Part shown: positions 15,939-30,800 of the stretch, piece by piece
Numbering within the stretch: the stretch's first letter is position 1
How the letters are laid out: every line of letters begins with the position of its first letter
From: Sipunculus nudus
Taxonomy: Eukaryota; Annelida; Sipuncula; Golfingiida; Sipunculidae
NCBI GenBank assembly: GCA_026874595.1
Contig: CM049314.1
Coordinates: forward strand, 76,336,300 to 76,400,299
Direction: 5' to 3'
DNA length: 64,000 nucleotides
Position numbers and translations under genes: made by a program
The notes under the pieces: generated by a model
Seen by the model: the letters and a program-made list of their open reading frames with translations, nothing else
Database searches by the model: none
What the model was told of the DNA's origin: nothing

Positions 15939-18900
15939 CCAGATACAAGACCTTGTTCCTAACAGATCAGTTATTGTAAGTGACTTGTCTTTGTTAATTG
16001 TCTTTCGTTTACAGCATGCCCGGCTGATTGCGTTGACTGCAGCACTGCTGGGGCGTCCGGTTGTGATCAGTGCGTAACGGGCAAAATCTTCAACTCTGGA
16101 ACCCAAACATGCGAAGGTAAACACACACAATCTATACTATTCCGGTTTGATTAGAAGGATTGCGACGACACAAAATATCAGCAAATAAAGTAAATAACAC
16201 TGAATTGAATTTATTCGATTTTTTCTTAGAATTATGACATCTGGTTCCTGTATGAAGTTTATCTACCAAGACAGATAGTATGAGAGGTGTTTAAACAGAT
16301 TTTGCAATGGGCTTTAGTATAATTAAAACATACCTTAATATTCCATCTTTCACTTTATAGAGCTGCCCATATGTAAATTGGTAAATTAAAACTTCAATTA
16401 AAATTCCTGGAGTTAAACGTCTATCAAAATTATTGACCTGTTTAATCATTTCATGATTCCAAATTGTATACTAGTATGTTGGACAGGCTCAACTTTCGGA
16501 AACTGGTGGTATTAGATAAAACTAATTAAAACTCCAACCATTGGCCTGTCGGAACTAGTTCAGGGGTTCGCGACTCATTTACGTTTCTCTCAGCATGGGA
16601 TTACGTTATATTTACCATATTTGTAGTGACAAATGAAACTACTGACAGGTTTAGGTCGGTTGTTCATGATTATTTGCATGGGAGCACTTTATATTATCTA
16701 AATATGTTATTTTATGTCATGAATGTCAACTTGTTTTATTATGAGCCTCAAGCAGTTTGGGCGACGGGTCTTATTTGTGAAGGTGGTCCTATTAGTGGGG
16801 TTGTCTTAAGGCCCATATTATATTTTAAAATTACTGCGATCAGCAATATCGCATATACAGTATAACCCCTTTAATTCACCATTCGTTTTCTCACCAGCCT
16901 CAACCACGGAGGTCCCGTTGTGTTGTCTGCTAATTCACTTTAAGAAGTGCTCCTTATCCTTATCTTCAAAATGAACACTCCTGACATAGCGGTTAAGCAC
17001 TACAGCCGTTCCATATCTCCTCTGCTTTAACCGCTGCTTTATTTAGCAAGTATTTAGTTGTTCCAACACCAAGGCGGACACATGGCCAAGGATCAGACAA
17101 GCGAGAGCGGAGCTTAGTTGGTTTAAATACTTGGAGTTGGATGCACAATGCGATACCATGATCTTATTAGTCTGATCACAATTTTTTGCTCTGTCCCAGC
17201 CCTGGCTGTGAAACCAGTAGAACCTTGCTTTCAGAGCAGGGGGTAAATGCGTGTCATGAAACGACTGCAGTGTCTATTTAGAACCAAGGGAGTGTAACAA
17301 CAAAAGAAACCCGAATCCGCCATCTTCAGTTTACCTCAATTCATCTCAACTGAGGTGGTCCCGCTGTTTGCAAGAAAACGAGGGTTTACGGTAATTATTC
17401 TTAACCATTCTTTTACAGACTGTGCTCTGAACACCGAGGCCCGATGTGAGGGCTGTGGCGCGAATTATTTTCTATCATCGGATTCAAGCTGCAACGGTAA
17501 TTACATGACTGTCGAGGTTCAATTTCTAGGGTATAACATTCTTTGTAACCTTTTATCATTGGGTTTAATAACATGAACTGAGTGTGTCACGGAAATTTGG
17601 ATTTGACTGAATTATATTCTGCGTTTAAATAAAACACATGACATTTATCTCATTTTCTAATCCCTTATCACCTATAAATGTCAAAAAGATATTTCCCAAA
17701 TAATGGGATTATTTAAAAATATTTTACCAAACATTTCAGCCTATATGGCTGTTTCAGTATGGTAATCCTTTATAGAATTTATTTACAAACGTTTTTAGAG
17801 ACAAAAATGGAGATTATTATTATTTATACTAAAAAAAATAATAAAATTAATTATTATAATAAATGTAAATATCAGTGTTAATGAAAAGTAATGCAAAAAT
17901 GATGATGCATATTCATATAAACATGACGTAAAAAATTATTTGAATAAAATACAAACACAAAAAATGGGTTCTGTGGCTATGGCCTGCGACATGATACAAC
18001 CTATGACATGAAATGACCTGCGACATGATTTGACCAACATTTCCTACAACATGACATGGCCTACAAAATGATATGACCTAAAATGATATGACCTAAACAT
18101 GATACGACCTATAATAAACTGTTGTAGAATTACTTACATTTACTCCAGCTTGTCCATCAGGATGTTCCACCTGTTCCCATAGCAGCGGTACCACCACGTG
18201 CACAGCTTGCAACGAGAATTATTACCTGGAGAATGGAGGATGTACAAGTAAGTGTAAAGCACATTTTTCAGTGTAGTCGTGATGCCTCTTGATATGTAAC
18301 TAAATGTGAAAACAATTTAAGGATAAATTCACAAAACTAGGAAAACTATCGAACACTAACCCTTATTTTACCACCTTATAGTTAAAGCTTTCTGTTGAAT
18401 ATGACGATGTCAGCTCCCGACCAGTTCACTACTGTGTATATTTCGACCAAAGAGAGTTTCAGGTACTTTTGTTTAAATGGATAACAATTATTCCACTACA
18501 TAATTAAACAGATGAGTACAATGTTAAATACTCTCTCTGTCTTTCCTTATTTTGTTCATTAATCCTCTGTTTTCTCCCTTTATAGGTTGCCCGGGCTCCC
18601 TCGGCTCTATGAATACTCAAACTGTCTGCGACCAATGCGGTGGCACCACAACCAGGGGGGTGTACTTTGACTCCTCAGCAAACACATGCAACCGTAAGTG
18701 CCACCCTTTTGTTGAAAATATATGCTCCAGTATGTGTTTCGTAAAATAACCATAAGAATTTATAATTCGGTACATCAAGTATATCATCATAGTTCTTCAC
18801 TTTGTCATTTTATTTGGATGAGACACTGATGCTGCCTTTGGATCACAATAACGGTACAACTTGGTCTATTTTCAATGTATGGAGGAGATATCTGTTAAAA

Positions 18901-21900
18901 CGTTTGTACTATTATCATGCTTAGTCTGCATAAGTGACGTTCATTTCACCGATAATTTACAGAATGTATTGCAAACTGCGCCAGTTGTACTTCTGCGACA
19001 ACTTGCACCACCTGTTCTGGAGCGAGAGTGTTTGTCTCAAGCAGTACCTCTTGCGAAGGTAATAAAGAACTTTAATAATAAATATCAGTCTTGGCATGTA
19101 AATTTATGTCATATATTCTACACTGAATAAAAGTTTTTAATTAAAAAAAGCACCATATTTTACTTGAAAATAATTTTAAAAAATGAATTATAGGTCATAT
19201 TATACGGCATAAAGAATATATGTTATATCATAGAGTTGAACTAGAGACAATTGTTTAAATTGCCTTTTTAGCCTGTGTGAGAGTTAAGGGAAAGACTGAT
19301 TTCTTTGTTGTTTCCATCGCGCATCCCATTTGAACATTTTTTTTTCGGAATATTCAGATATGTCTCTTCCCGTTTGTCTGTTACAAAAATACCAACTATA
19401 TTTGCTTCACAGTTCAAGGTAACCTTTTCTACAGTTATGGTTCCATCACCAGTTAAAGGGAAATCATTCCTTCACCCCCATACTCAAACTTTATCCATTT
19501 GTTTGCGGTTGTCTTTTCTTTTTAACGTCATTACCTGAATCCCACACCTGTTCAACAGACTGTCCTGCAAATTGCCAGGCCTGCTCCAGCACCACTTCTT
19601 GCAGCCAGTGTGATGCAAATCGTTACTTTGAATCTGCCAGCAACACGTGCAAAGGTGAGGATCTCTTCATTAAACGCTACCGCTACCTAAAAAACCGTAA
19701 CTGGAGTCATCCATATTCTTCCTTATTCAAAGCCTTGGTCTGCAGAGTGTGATCTTTTATTTTTCAACACCTTTGGTGTGGATGGTTGTCTTCTTATTCT
19801 ATATTTTCTATCCGTTGGTTTACCAATGGAGCTTTGGTGGCAGATTGCGCCATTTTTATGTAGGTAGCTAAAACTTGCATTAGTTTTGTAATTTCGTTCC
19901 TGATTTAGGAAGGATATGGCACAATTTTGAAATATAAAACACACTATTCCGTTGAATACAAAATATTTCACTAAATCCAGAAAACATAGACCTGTCATTA
20001 AAAGCGTATTCAGGCATTTGTTAAGAAATCGAGAGTATGAGACCAAGGTGAAGATCCATATTTTCTAATTCGGTTTTCACTCTGGATGAAATTTATATAT
20101 GCTAATCAAGGAGGTGGTCTTCTGTAACATCAACGTTATAATCACCATTTATACATGTACATATGATTTCAACATACCGTTCGCATGGGCTTTACAGGTG
20201 TATGTGTGTATAAGCATTAAGAGGAATGTTCTTTTTAGAAAGACTGCATAATGTTTCTTATTCATTTCAGCTTGCACCACCATCGACGCTCAGTGCGCCA
20301 CCTGCCAGACTGCCGTCAGTACTTCCTGTGTTTGTAATTCAGGATATTTCTGGGATGCATCGGCAACTCCTCCACAGTGCACAGGTAGAAACGTTCACTT
20401 GTTTTCTCACTCAATAATATTTTTGAGATTTTGCATGTTTTTTTTCAGTTAAAGTTGAAAGTAAGAGTTAACCAAGACTCTTCTCAATGCCAAACAGCAA
20501 TATCAGTTAAAAACATTTGATACTGACATATTAATACAATTTATAAAGGTCAAGTTCGTAAGTACTGAACATATTTATTGAGCATTTATAACCGTAATGG
20601 CACATAATAATGCAATGCACTCAATAGTTAAACGATTGTTCTAATTTTCAAAACATCACATAATAAGCTGACTATTTCAACTTAACCTTTTAAACCTTTA
20701 AATTTAAAGGTATGATTGCTTCTTAATTTAAGGGGACATAACTCTGCGTAAACATTATTCAGTTTTCAGTTCTCGTCCCTAACGTTGGTGTTTGTTTCAG
20801 CCTGTGTCTCCGGTTGTGCCGTATGCACTGATGCAACAACCTGTCAACAATGCAAGTCAACCCACTGTTTTAATACAGCAGACAGTACCTGTGTCGGTGA
20901 GTATTTCATAGTTTCTATGCACCGGCCTTGTTTATTCCATCCATTGGCCTGATCATCTGCACGATCGTAAACGATTCCATGCTTGATTTACGATACATAG
21001 GTAGGTATATAGTGTATCAATAAATTTTTGTGTGTTTCATGTACAGCCTCCGCCAGCTGCCATACCTGCGCACAATCCACTGATGGTGTAGTTACATGTA
21101 GCTCCTGCAAGGCAGACTACACTCTGGAAGTGTGTGTTGGTATGTATCAAGACCAGACAGTGTATTTTTTATTGCAAGTAACTTGAACAATAGAATACCA
21201 TTATGTTTATAAGGGAAACGTTCATTACCTTCCTTATTTCAGTCTCAAGAGGCCCCAGAATTCTCGGTGAAAAACCTTTAATCCTGATAATAATAAAGTG
21301 TTTAAAATCCAATTTATTTTATTTATTATGCTTTGGAACTAAAGAATAACTCCCTTCTTCTCCTTTCACAATCATAATAAAGTATTATCGCATTTTTAGC
21401 TTGCACAGACAGCAACTGCCTTACTTGCAACGCGGACAAAGCTGTTTGTGAGACATGCAAAGCTGGATATTACGTCTCTGATGGAGCTTGCACCCGTAAG
21501 TATCACTTAGATGTGTGAAGTTATAAAATGTTTATCGCGATGGATTAACATCACACAGAACCGATGATAGCTCGTTCATTTGGAATTTCCGTATTCATGT
21601 AGAACTGTTCTTAATAATTACATTGATTAAAAGTGAGAAAAATATTCAAAAAAATATAATTTATATTTATTCAAATGTCCAGAATGTCCAGGAGGCGCTG
21701 AATGTTTAGCATGCACTGACGGGACTTCCTGTAGCAACTGCGGCGCCGGAAAATATTTTGATTCAGCAGCTTCAAGCTGTACCTGTAAGTATTATGTTCA
21801 TATGACGGTCATGGAAACTGAATACAAAATAAAGAACCTTTTTGTTATCAGAAACAATTTATTTCTTTAAATATAATGATAGAAGAACTTCCATTTGCTT

Positions 21901-24900
21901 CCGGTTATTAGCAAAAAGGCCATGCATTAAACTTATTCGATGACACTGTAGGCAAAGCGATGTTTAATCGAAAAGAAATAAAATCATATTTCTAGTGTTG
22001 CCCGTTCATGTTAAAGACATGAATAGACATGGCGATTATAATCTGTGGTAGGATCTTTGTTACAAGTGAATTGTATTAAGATATGTTCCCTGACAGCGTG
22101 CGGAGCTGGCTGCAGTGCCTGCTCTCGTGGTACAGCCTGCGACACTTGCGCAGCAACGAACATGCACAAAGTGCCAGGGACGAACACATGCAACAGTAAG
22201 TTACATCAAATCATGCTCATGATGTTCAACTTGTTTAAGAAGTCTTGCTTTACCCAAAATACAACAATCGGTGTATCACTGCATATTTCTGACTGTTGAA
22301 CTCTTCAGTTTTTTAGGAGGAGTTTTTTTATATGACTCAACCCCATAAGGACCAAGCTAAATTGCTAATTCATTATGACGTACAACGTATAAAGAATAAC
22401 CGATAGAACATGCCCAGTTTCCTCTAGATTTTCATCTCACGAGAATTTAGACATTTACATTATTTAGGGGATATGCAAACCTTAGTGATTCTTGTATCAC
22501 CGTTCGTACCTTTTCAGCAAAATGTACAGATAAAACGAGATGTTTCAGTGAGACCCCTTTAATGTCGATATATTTTATCAACGTGTCACACTAATTTCCT
22601 GATGTAGTGAGTTATATTGTAGACTGCCCTAGTCAATGTGCCCAATGTACCAGTGACACACAATGCAGCCTGTGTAACCCTGGATACGCATTAGACTCAA
22701 ACGGAGCCTGTGTTTGTATGTCTCATTACTTTCCCTACGTCTGCTTGACGGTGACTTCATATATAATTATCCATTAATTTTCAATATTCAGAGTAATGAA
22801 AACTGGTTTTTAATGGAGAAATTATCTATTAAGACCGCATAGTCTGTGTTCCGTGTTACTTTGCTGCTTCTATAAAACGATCTGTTGAGACCTCATAGTC
22901 TGTTTTCTTTGTTATTATGCTGTTACTATAAAACGCATGCACTCAGAGCGTTATGGTTGTTGTAATGAACCGAGGTAAAGATCCAAGAAAATAATTATGA
23001 TTTGAGAATTTATCAAATTTGTTATTATTAAATAATATTAAATACCTGATAATGTTAAATTTTATTTACAGACACCGTTTCTGTTTTGAGTGGTAAATGG
23101 ACAATAAATCACAGGTATGATTTTGATGAGGTTACATCTGTGTTAGTCATTTGTATAAACATGCTTTCAGCCTGTTTGTCCGGGTGCACTGTATGTTTGA
23201 ATTCCACGATCTGCTCAGACTGCGGCCCTGGAAAGCACCTCTCGGAAACCGGCGGGACACAGGCCTGCAATGGTAAGTTTTATCATTTTATAGTGCACCA
23301 GTGTCCATAATTACGGAAAGGCATCCAGACATTAAAAAAAAATATTATTAAATGTAAAAACTTTGAATGCATGTGGTGTGTGCCTAAAAATACTTGTGCT
23401 CTTCCATTAATTATCAATTCTAAAAAACATGCTTTTTTTGGTAAAAAGTTCATAAACAGCTCGACGCGATGGTGGTCAGGGCCGTTCTTTTTTTACGCTA
23501 TATGATTTAATTCTAGAACCACACGTATATTTTAGTGGAACACAAACTGTGACAAAATTTTATCAAATCGGTTGATGGGTCCTCTCAATTCTACAGCATG
23601 TCCAGCCGGATGCTCTGCCTGCTCAGCTGCTGCTGACGGTACCGTCACCTGCTCCGCCTGTAACGTTGGCTTCTACATGGATTCAACAAGTCTCTGCTCA
23701 TGTAGGTAAACCTATACTCCTTTTTACGACCTCCATTCCAGACTTGCAGCTTTATTGAATCAATATCACTAATAAATGAACAATAAAACAATAAACTTTT
23801 TAAACTTCCTATTGTGCACATTTATGAAATGGTTAAGGAGAGGCAAGAACCTATTTTTATGCCCTCGGCACAAAGTGGCCGGGGCTTATAGTTTTACCCA
23901 TGTCCGTCATTCCGTCATTCCGTCATTCCGAAATCAAACAGTTGTACGGACTTTTTTTCGCAATGCCTGCCCGATATTGGCCTGAATTTTGGTGTTTGGG
24001 CAGATAATGACCAGTTACAGATCGAGTTCGCGTTTCGTCCCGGTTGACCTACTTTTGACCGTTTTACGGCTCCTAAACTAAGAAAATTCCATGAAAAATA
24101 GAAATTTTCATGACAAATACACATGTACGGACTTTTTTTTCGCAATGCTTGCAGATATTGGCCTGATTTTTGGTGTGTGGGCAGAAAATGACCAGTTACA
24201 GATCGAGTTTGCGTTTCGTCCCGGTTGACCTTCTTTTGACCGTTTTACGGCTCCTAAACTTAGACAAATTCATGAAAAATAGAAATTTCATGACAAATAC
24301 ACATGTACAGCCGTTTTTAGCCCTCAGCTCATAGGCTGATGGGCTATTGTCGTCACCCAAGCTGTCCGTTTGTCCATCTGTCTGTCCGGTGTCTGTCCGT
24401 CCGTCCGTTCCGCATCTGTTAACTTTTACCATGTGAGCGGGATATCTCTAAAAGGATTCAGCGTTGGAATTTCATTTTATCAGTGAAGATGTATATCGAT
24501 AAAATCTCGGTCAAGTTCGAAGATGGGTGACCTTGACCCATTTTTATACATTTTAGAGCTGATTATAGAAAAACACTCAGACGTTTATATCTCAGGAACC
24601 ATTGTGTGGATTTTCACAAAACTTACTATGATCATTGGGACTGATGGTCTGTATGTGCTGCACAATTTTGGTGGCGCCACCTGCAATTTCTGATTTTTTA
24701 ATGAAATTTTATCGGATTTATTTCAATTTTGGCCTTTTGTGCAGGATATCTCCAAAGGTATTCAACACAGGAACTCCATTTCTTCAGTGCTATTGCATTA
24801 TATTTACAAACTCTTGGTCAAGTTCAAAGATGGGTGATATTGACCTACTTTTTAAGGTCACAGAGCTTTGTATAGAAAAAAACTTAGGAGCCTATTTCTC

Positions 24901-27836
24901 AGGAAGCATTTGGTGGATTGTTATAAAACATTTATATACCTCTCCAATTTAAATTTATAAATGATTATCAACTTTTGCTAATATTCTAGTTTCGCAATGC
25001 AATGCTTACAGATACTGGCCTAATGTTTGGTCTGTGGGCGCATAATGACCACTTACAGATCGAGTTCGCGTTTCGTCCCAGTTAACCTATTTTTCACCAT
25101 ATGACAGATCCTGAACATAGAAAATTTCATGAAAGACAGAAATTTTCATGAAAAATGCACATATATGAACTTTTTTTCACAATGCCTGCAGATACTGGCC
25201 TGATTTTTGGTGTGTTGCTTGATAATGACCCTTTACAGATCGAGTTTGCATTTTGCCTTTGTTGACCTACTTTTGACCATACAACACTTCCTGAACTTAA
25301 AAATTTTTACAAAATTTAACAAATGTTTCTAATTTGCCCCAGGCGGGGGCATTCGTGTCGTTCCGACACATCTAGTTTTCATTTTACATGGTAAAAACAA
25401 ATTAATCATAATCCATATGTTCAAATAATAATGAGAATGACATAATCCCTGCATGAATTATATATTGTTTCCTTTAAAGTGAAAGTGTTAAAGCTAGGCT
25501 TTATTTTTAATTTATTGCATTTAAGGTATGTCCCATTTATCATGGACCTTTCTTTGTGTATTTCCTAAAATGTTTTACTTTGTTCTGTATTTTTCTTTGG
25601 TAGCCTGCAGCAGTGTGACTGCTAATTGTGCCGCCTGTTCGAGTGCGAGTGTCTGCACCGCCTGCAGTGGAAACAACATGATCAATGACGTCGGAACCAC
25701 ATGCCTTCGTAAGTTATTCCGTGGTTTAACAGTCCTATCCCTGACCTCTAGCAATTGGTATATAATGTGTTTGAAACTTACCCATCAATAAAAGGAGAAT
25801 AGCATGGCGTGATGTTTCTCTTATAAAATAACATTCAAATGGCCTTTAACGTGCTCTTTTATTGCATTAAAACTAAATATGCACGTATATGCGTGTAAAA
25901 TGAGTATACACTAATGTTCTTGTATATTTCTGAACAATCAGAATTGCGTATATGCGTGTAAAATGAGTATATATTAATGTTCTTGTATATTCCTGAACAA
26001 TCAGAATTGCGTATATGTCTGTACAATGAGTATATACTAATGTTCTTGTATATTCATGAACAATCAGAATTGCGTACATGTCTATAAAATAAGTATTTAC
26101 TAATGTTCTTGTATATTCCTGAACAATCAGAATTGCGTATATGTCTGTAAGATGAGTATATACTAATGTTCTTGAATATTCCTGAACAATCAGAATTGCG
26201 TATATGTCTGTAAAATGAGAGAATACTAATGTTCTTGTATATTCCTGAACAATCAGAATTGCGTATATGTCTGTACAATGAGTATATACTAATGTTCTTG
26301 TATATTCCTGAACAATCAGAATTGCGTATATGTCTGTACAATGAGTATATACTAATGTTCTTGTATATTCCTGAACAATCAGAATTGCGTATACGTCTGT
26401 AAAATGAGTATATACAAATGTTCTTGTATATTCCTGAACAATCAGAATTGCGTGTATGCGTGTAAAATTTGTATATACTAATGTTCTTGTATATTCCTGA
26501 ACAATCTGAATTGCGTATATGCGTGTAAAATGAGTATATACTAATGTTCTTGTATATTCCTGAACAATCAGAATTGCGTATATGCGTGTGAAATTTGTAT
26601 ATACTGTTCTTGTATATTCCTGAACAATCTGAATTGCGTATATGCGTGTAAAATGAGTATATACTAATGTTCTTGTATATTCCTGAACAATCAGAATTGC
26701 GTATATGCGTGTAAAATTTGTATATACTAATGTTCTTGTATATTCCTGAACAATCTGAATTGCGTATATGCGTGTAAAATGAGTATATACTAATGTTCTT
26801 GTATATTCCTGAACAATCAAAATTGCGTATATGCGTGTAAAATTTGTATATACTAATGTTCTTGTATATTCCTGAACAATCTGAATTGCGTATATGCGTG
26901 TAAAATGAGTATATACTAATGTTCTTGTATATTCCTGAACAATCAGAATTGCGTATATGCGTGTAAAATATGTATATACTAATGTTCTTGTATATTCCTG
27001 AACAATCTGAATTGCGTATATGCGTGTAAAATGAGTATATACTAATGTTCTTGTATATTCCTGAACAATCAGAATTGCGTATATGCGTGTAAAATTTGTA
27101 TATACTAATGTTCTTGTATATTCCTGAACAATCTGAATTGCGTATATGCGTGTAAAATGAGTATATACTAATGTTCTTGTATTTTCCAGAACAATCAGAA
27201 TTGCGTATATGCGTGTAAAATGAGTACATACTAATGTTCTTGTATATTCTTGAACAATCAGAATCAGTGGTACGGTGATAAGCTTAATTTAGTAGTCCTC
27301 TCTGAAAAGGACGTTGGACAAAAAAGGCGCTGTCATATGCTTGAAAAGGTTATTGTCCACACACAAAAGGTGTACCTGTGGCGCTATTCTCTCTCCCTGT
27401 CACACACATTCCATAGTGTGTTTCTTCAGGTTCCATATACACCTTCATCTGGCCTTGAAAATACTTGGCATGAGTTTTACGCCTGATTTCCCTTTAAATC
27501 TTACTTATGAATTATACATTTTAATGTTGTATTTTTTTTATTCATTATAGTCGTGCAGCTTTTTTTTTCATTATATTGTAGTATAAATACTTACAAATTC
27601 TTTTCAATTTGCAGCTCTCAACATTCAAGGTTGTCTGTCATACTACGATCGTCCAAACTATTGTATCAATTGTGGCCAATTCTATACCCAAGACAAGAAT
27701 GGTACCACGTGCGAAAGTAAGAAACCATATGCCATCACTTGTGATGTTTGGTTAACTTTTTCTAGAATAAGTTTATTAATCTTGGTCGATGTTTTAGTAG
27801 ATCTAATGGTTGTCAGGCAGGACTGTGATGAGTTTA

Positions 27837-27873
<37 letters not shown>

Positions 27874-30800
27874 TATATATATATAAATAAACGTTTTTGT
27901 ATTTATATTAGTGATTTATTATAAAAACGTCTAATTTTTAGAGAGTTTATCAATGCACTTTCAGTGCTCAAATGTTTTCTGATGTGAAGAATGGTCAGTG
28001 TGGACATGGATAAGGACAGATTTTATATACAGATATAATCATGTGTTTAAATCATATCATCTTATACATTTCTATTGTACTCTACATATATTCGATATTT
28101 GCTCGTAAGGGTGTAAAGAACAGGGTAAATAAGAACATTTGATAAGTTTATCATTTTTCGCCAGAGGCTTGTTACCATTGCATCGGAATTGACTGTCAGG
28201 CCCCTGACAACACCACGGCATTGGTTCCATGCAATGGACTCGGAACCACACATAGTTGCATGGTAGGAATTTATAGATGCAAAAAATAACAAAAGTAAAA
28301 CACTGTCTGTATATGCCAGGCTGCCAAGCGATCTTACTCTTTCTATTGATTTGGTGTCGGTCCTGTTTTAATCCCTTTCTTTAATTTACTCCTTTTTCTC
28401 TCTATCTGCTTTCAGCCGTAATATGCAAAATGTCGTGTATTCCTACGAAATTGTCTTTGTGAATGAATGATTGAATGAATGAATATTTTATTCAGAAATA
28501 TGAGGCCTCGGGCCCATAGTTCCATATGTGCATATATCACATGTAGAAAAACAAAATAGACAATGTTTTCAAACTTGAAAAACAACATCACAAAGATAAA
28601 AGAAATGAAATAATAAACAAATGATAATATATGATATATGCATTCCAAAATATTAACAAAAAAAAAATCATCATGTAGAGGTCATTTCACCCATATATAT
28701 ATAAATATACATAAATTTACGGTTCTCATAAGATTAATAAATATACAAGTTAATAATTACAAATATATGCTTGTGTATACACATATTCTCAATACATATA
28801 CATGCATAACTACATATTAAGCCATATTTAATCATAAAATATATTTTATAAATACAAATATATCTATATTAATACAATTTTAAATGAAACTTTAAATATT
28901 GAACTCTCTTAATGTGGACAATTTACTTAAATTTTAATATGCATATATAATAATATCTAAAAGTTTTACTACTCAGCTACCCAAGGACTTGTTTTGAGCA
29001 CAGCTTCCAATACATAGTATTGTACCTCAATTGTTTTTATCCATATATATATATAATACACATACATACATATATATACACACATATTTTTTATTTTTTT
29101 TATTTTTACTTGATCAAAGTTGACATAGTTTTATTCATATATTAATATTTATAACCAGAGTAAACAAGTGACCATTCAACTATTTCATATGGATAATCTG
29201 TTTAATTTAGTTATTAACTAATGAATTATTTCTCTTTTTGACGGCATAGTGTACAAATGCTGCTAAACTATAAATAACATCAGTATTTTTACTTGACATA
29301 AGAGATATAATATCTCTTAGTTCATTGTATAAAGGACATTTTATTATGAAATGATATTCATTTTCACCTATCGATTCTCCAAGTTTCAAACAATAATTAC
29401 AGATTCTTTGTGTCCAGTGTATACTTTCATGTCTTCCTTTCTCAATTTGTAAATTATGTGAAGAGCAAGTTAACCTAGCTAAAATAATCTTGTGACTATT
29501 ATTTCTAACAACATTCAAATATATTTCGACAGAAAGAAGTGATTTAAATACAGAGTATGTTTCCAAACGCCTGTTATTTGAAATGTTACTTATCCATTCT
29601 TGTAAACATATGTATTTGAGTCTCTGCTGCAACTGAAAGAGAAACAATTTTGTATCTCCTACATCTTGATGTATCCAAACATAACCAAATCCAAGTGAAA
29701 ACAGTATATTTTTAATTTTTGTTGCCCATGTTTTTCTCCCTAATTCATCAAGATGATGTAATCTAACATATAACTGTTTTAGGTATCTATGCTGTGTCAT
29801 TCTTAATAATTTTGTCCAATATGTAATACATTTCAATAAATAAATTTCTTCAGAATGCAGTGTAAAATATAATTCATTCATAAAAAATGTAAATAATAAA
29901 GGACTAATCATACAACTCTGTCTTGTTCTACAGTACATGTAAAATAATCAGTTAAACCATTACTAGTTAACACACAAGACTTCAATTTGGAATACATAGA
30001 TTTTAATATGTTATAAATTTTACCTCTAATGCCTATTTTATGAAGAACATGAAATAATAATGTCTTTGTATAAAAATGTATAAAATGAACTTGGAAATTT
30101 CAAGCACCATGTGATATCAAATCTACAAGTATAACTGAGCACCATATTTTGTTTAAATGTTTACTCCTATTGTCCTATTCGTCACCCAAGAATCAGCATG
30201 AAATTATAATGTTGTTACGTATTGTTAGGTCCTTATCTTGTTCTTCCTTTTTCCGTCTGTTTCCTACTTTTGTCCTACTCTTTCAATACTTACAGTCGGC
30301 CTGTTATCTTTCTTTACGCAATGTGTTCTTGGCAGCCTGTTGTTAGAGCACGCATAACATTACAAGTAGATACATAGCTGTGTATTATATATTTAACGAG
30401 TGTATATGTTAAATAGACATTTGTTGATTATAAGGATAACATGTATCGCAGAAACGGAAAATGGAAAGCGACACACATTGATAACACATTTTGTTGTTGT
30501 CATAGTTACGAATATCATTGAAACCTGAACTTATGGTGATTATAGTCCGTTTCATCCCCTCATGTCCACCTGTTTTTTGCTATGAAAATTTTTATTATTT
30601 ACATTTCAAGGGAAACAATTATAGTGTAGAGCAGAGGATTAAAGAACCTAATTTTCAACAAGGTAACTAAATACCTAACTTACGCCTTATTTGAGAAACA
30701 GAATTTTCTGAAAATATGAGAAATCAGTCTACATTTTACAACATATCAGACCCATTTATGGCGGTCAAGGTCACTGGTCACATGCAAAATCAACCTCAAC

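Noticed and set aside
18861-19130. Matching ORFs at 18861-19130 (+) and 46489-46794 (-) as a conserved second protein
   Set aside because: They are an alternative frame through exon 20 and its well-conserved flanking introns; similarity comes from the duplication.
25528-25708. Met plus hydrophobic stretch reading into exon A31 as an alternative first exon with signal peptide
   Set aside because: It is intron read-through; the matching B intron does not conserve the Met or hydrophobic segment.
26054-27229. 391- and 315-codon minus-strand ORFs over the 63-bp repeat
   Set aside because: The unit length is a multiple of three, so frames without a stop in one unit stay open; the peptide is a plain repeat inside an intron of gene A.
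29207-29938. Functional reverse transcriptase gene
   Set aside because: 5'-truncated, frameshifted near 29930 and missing the catalytic F/YxDD region; best read as a dead LINE fragment.
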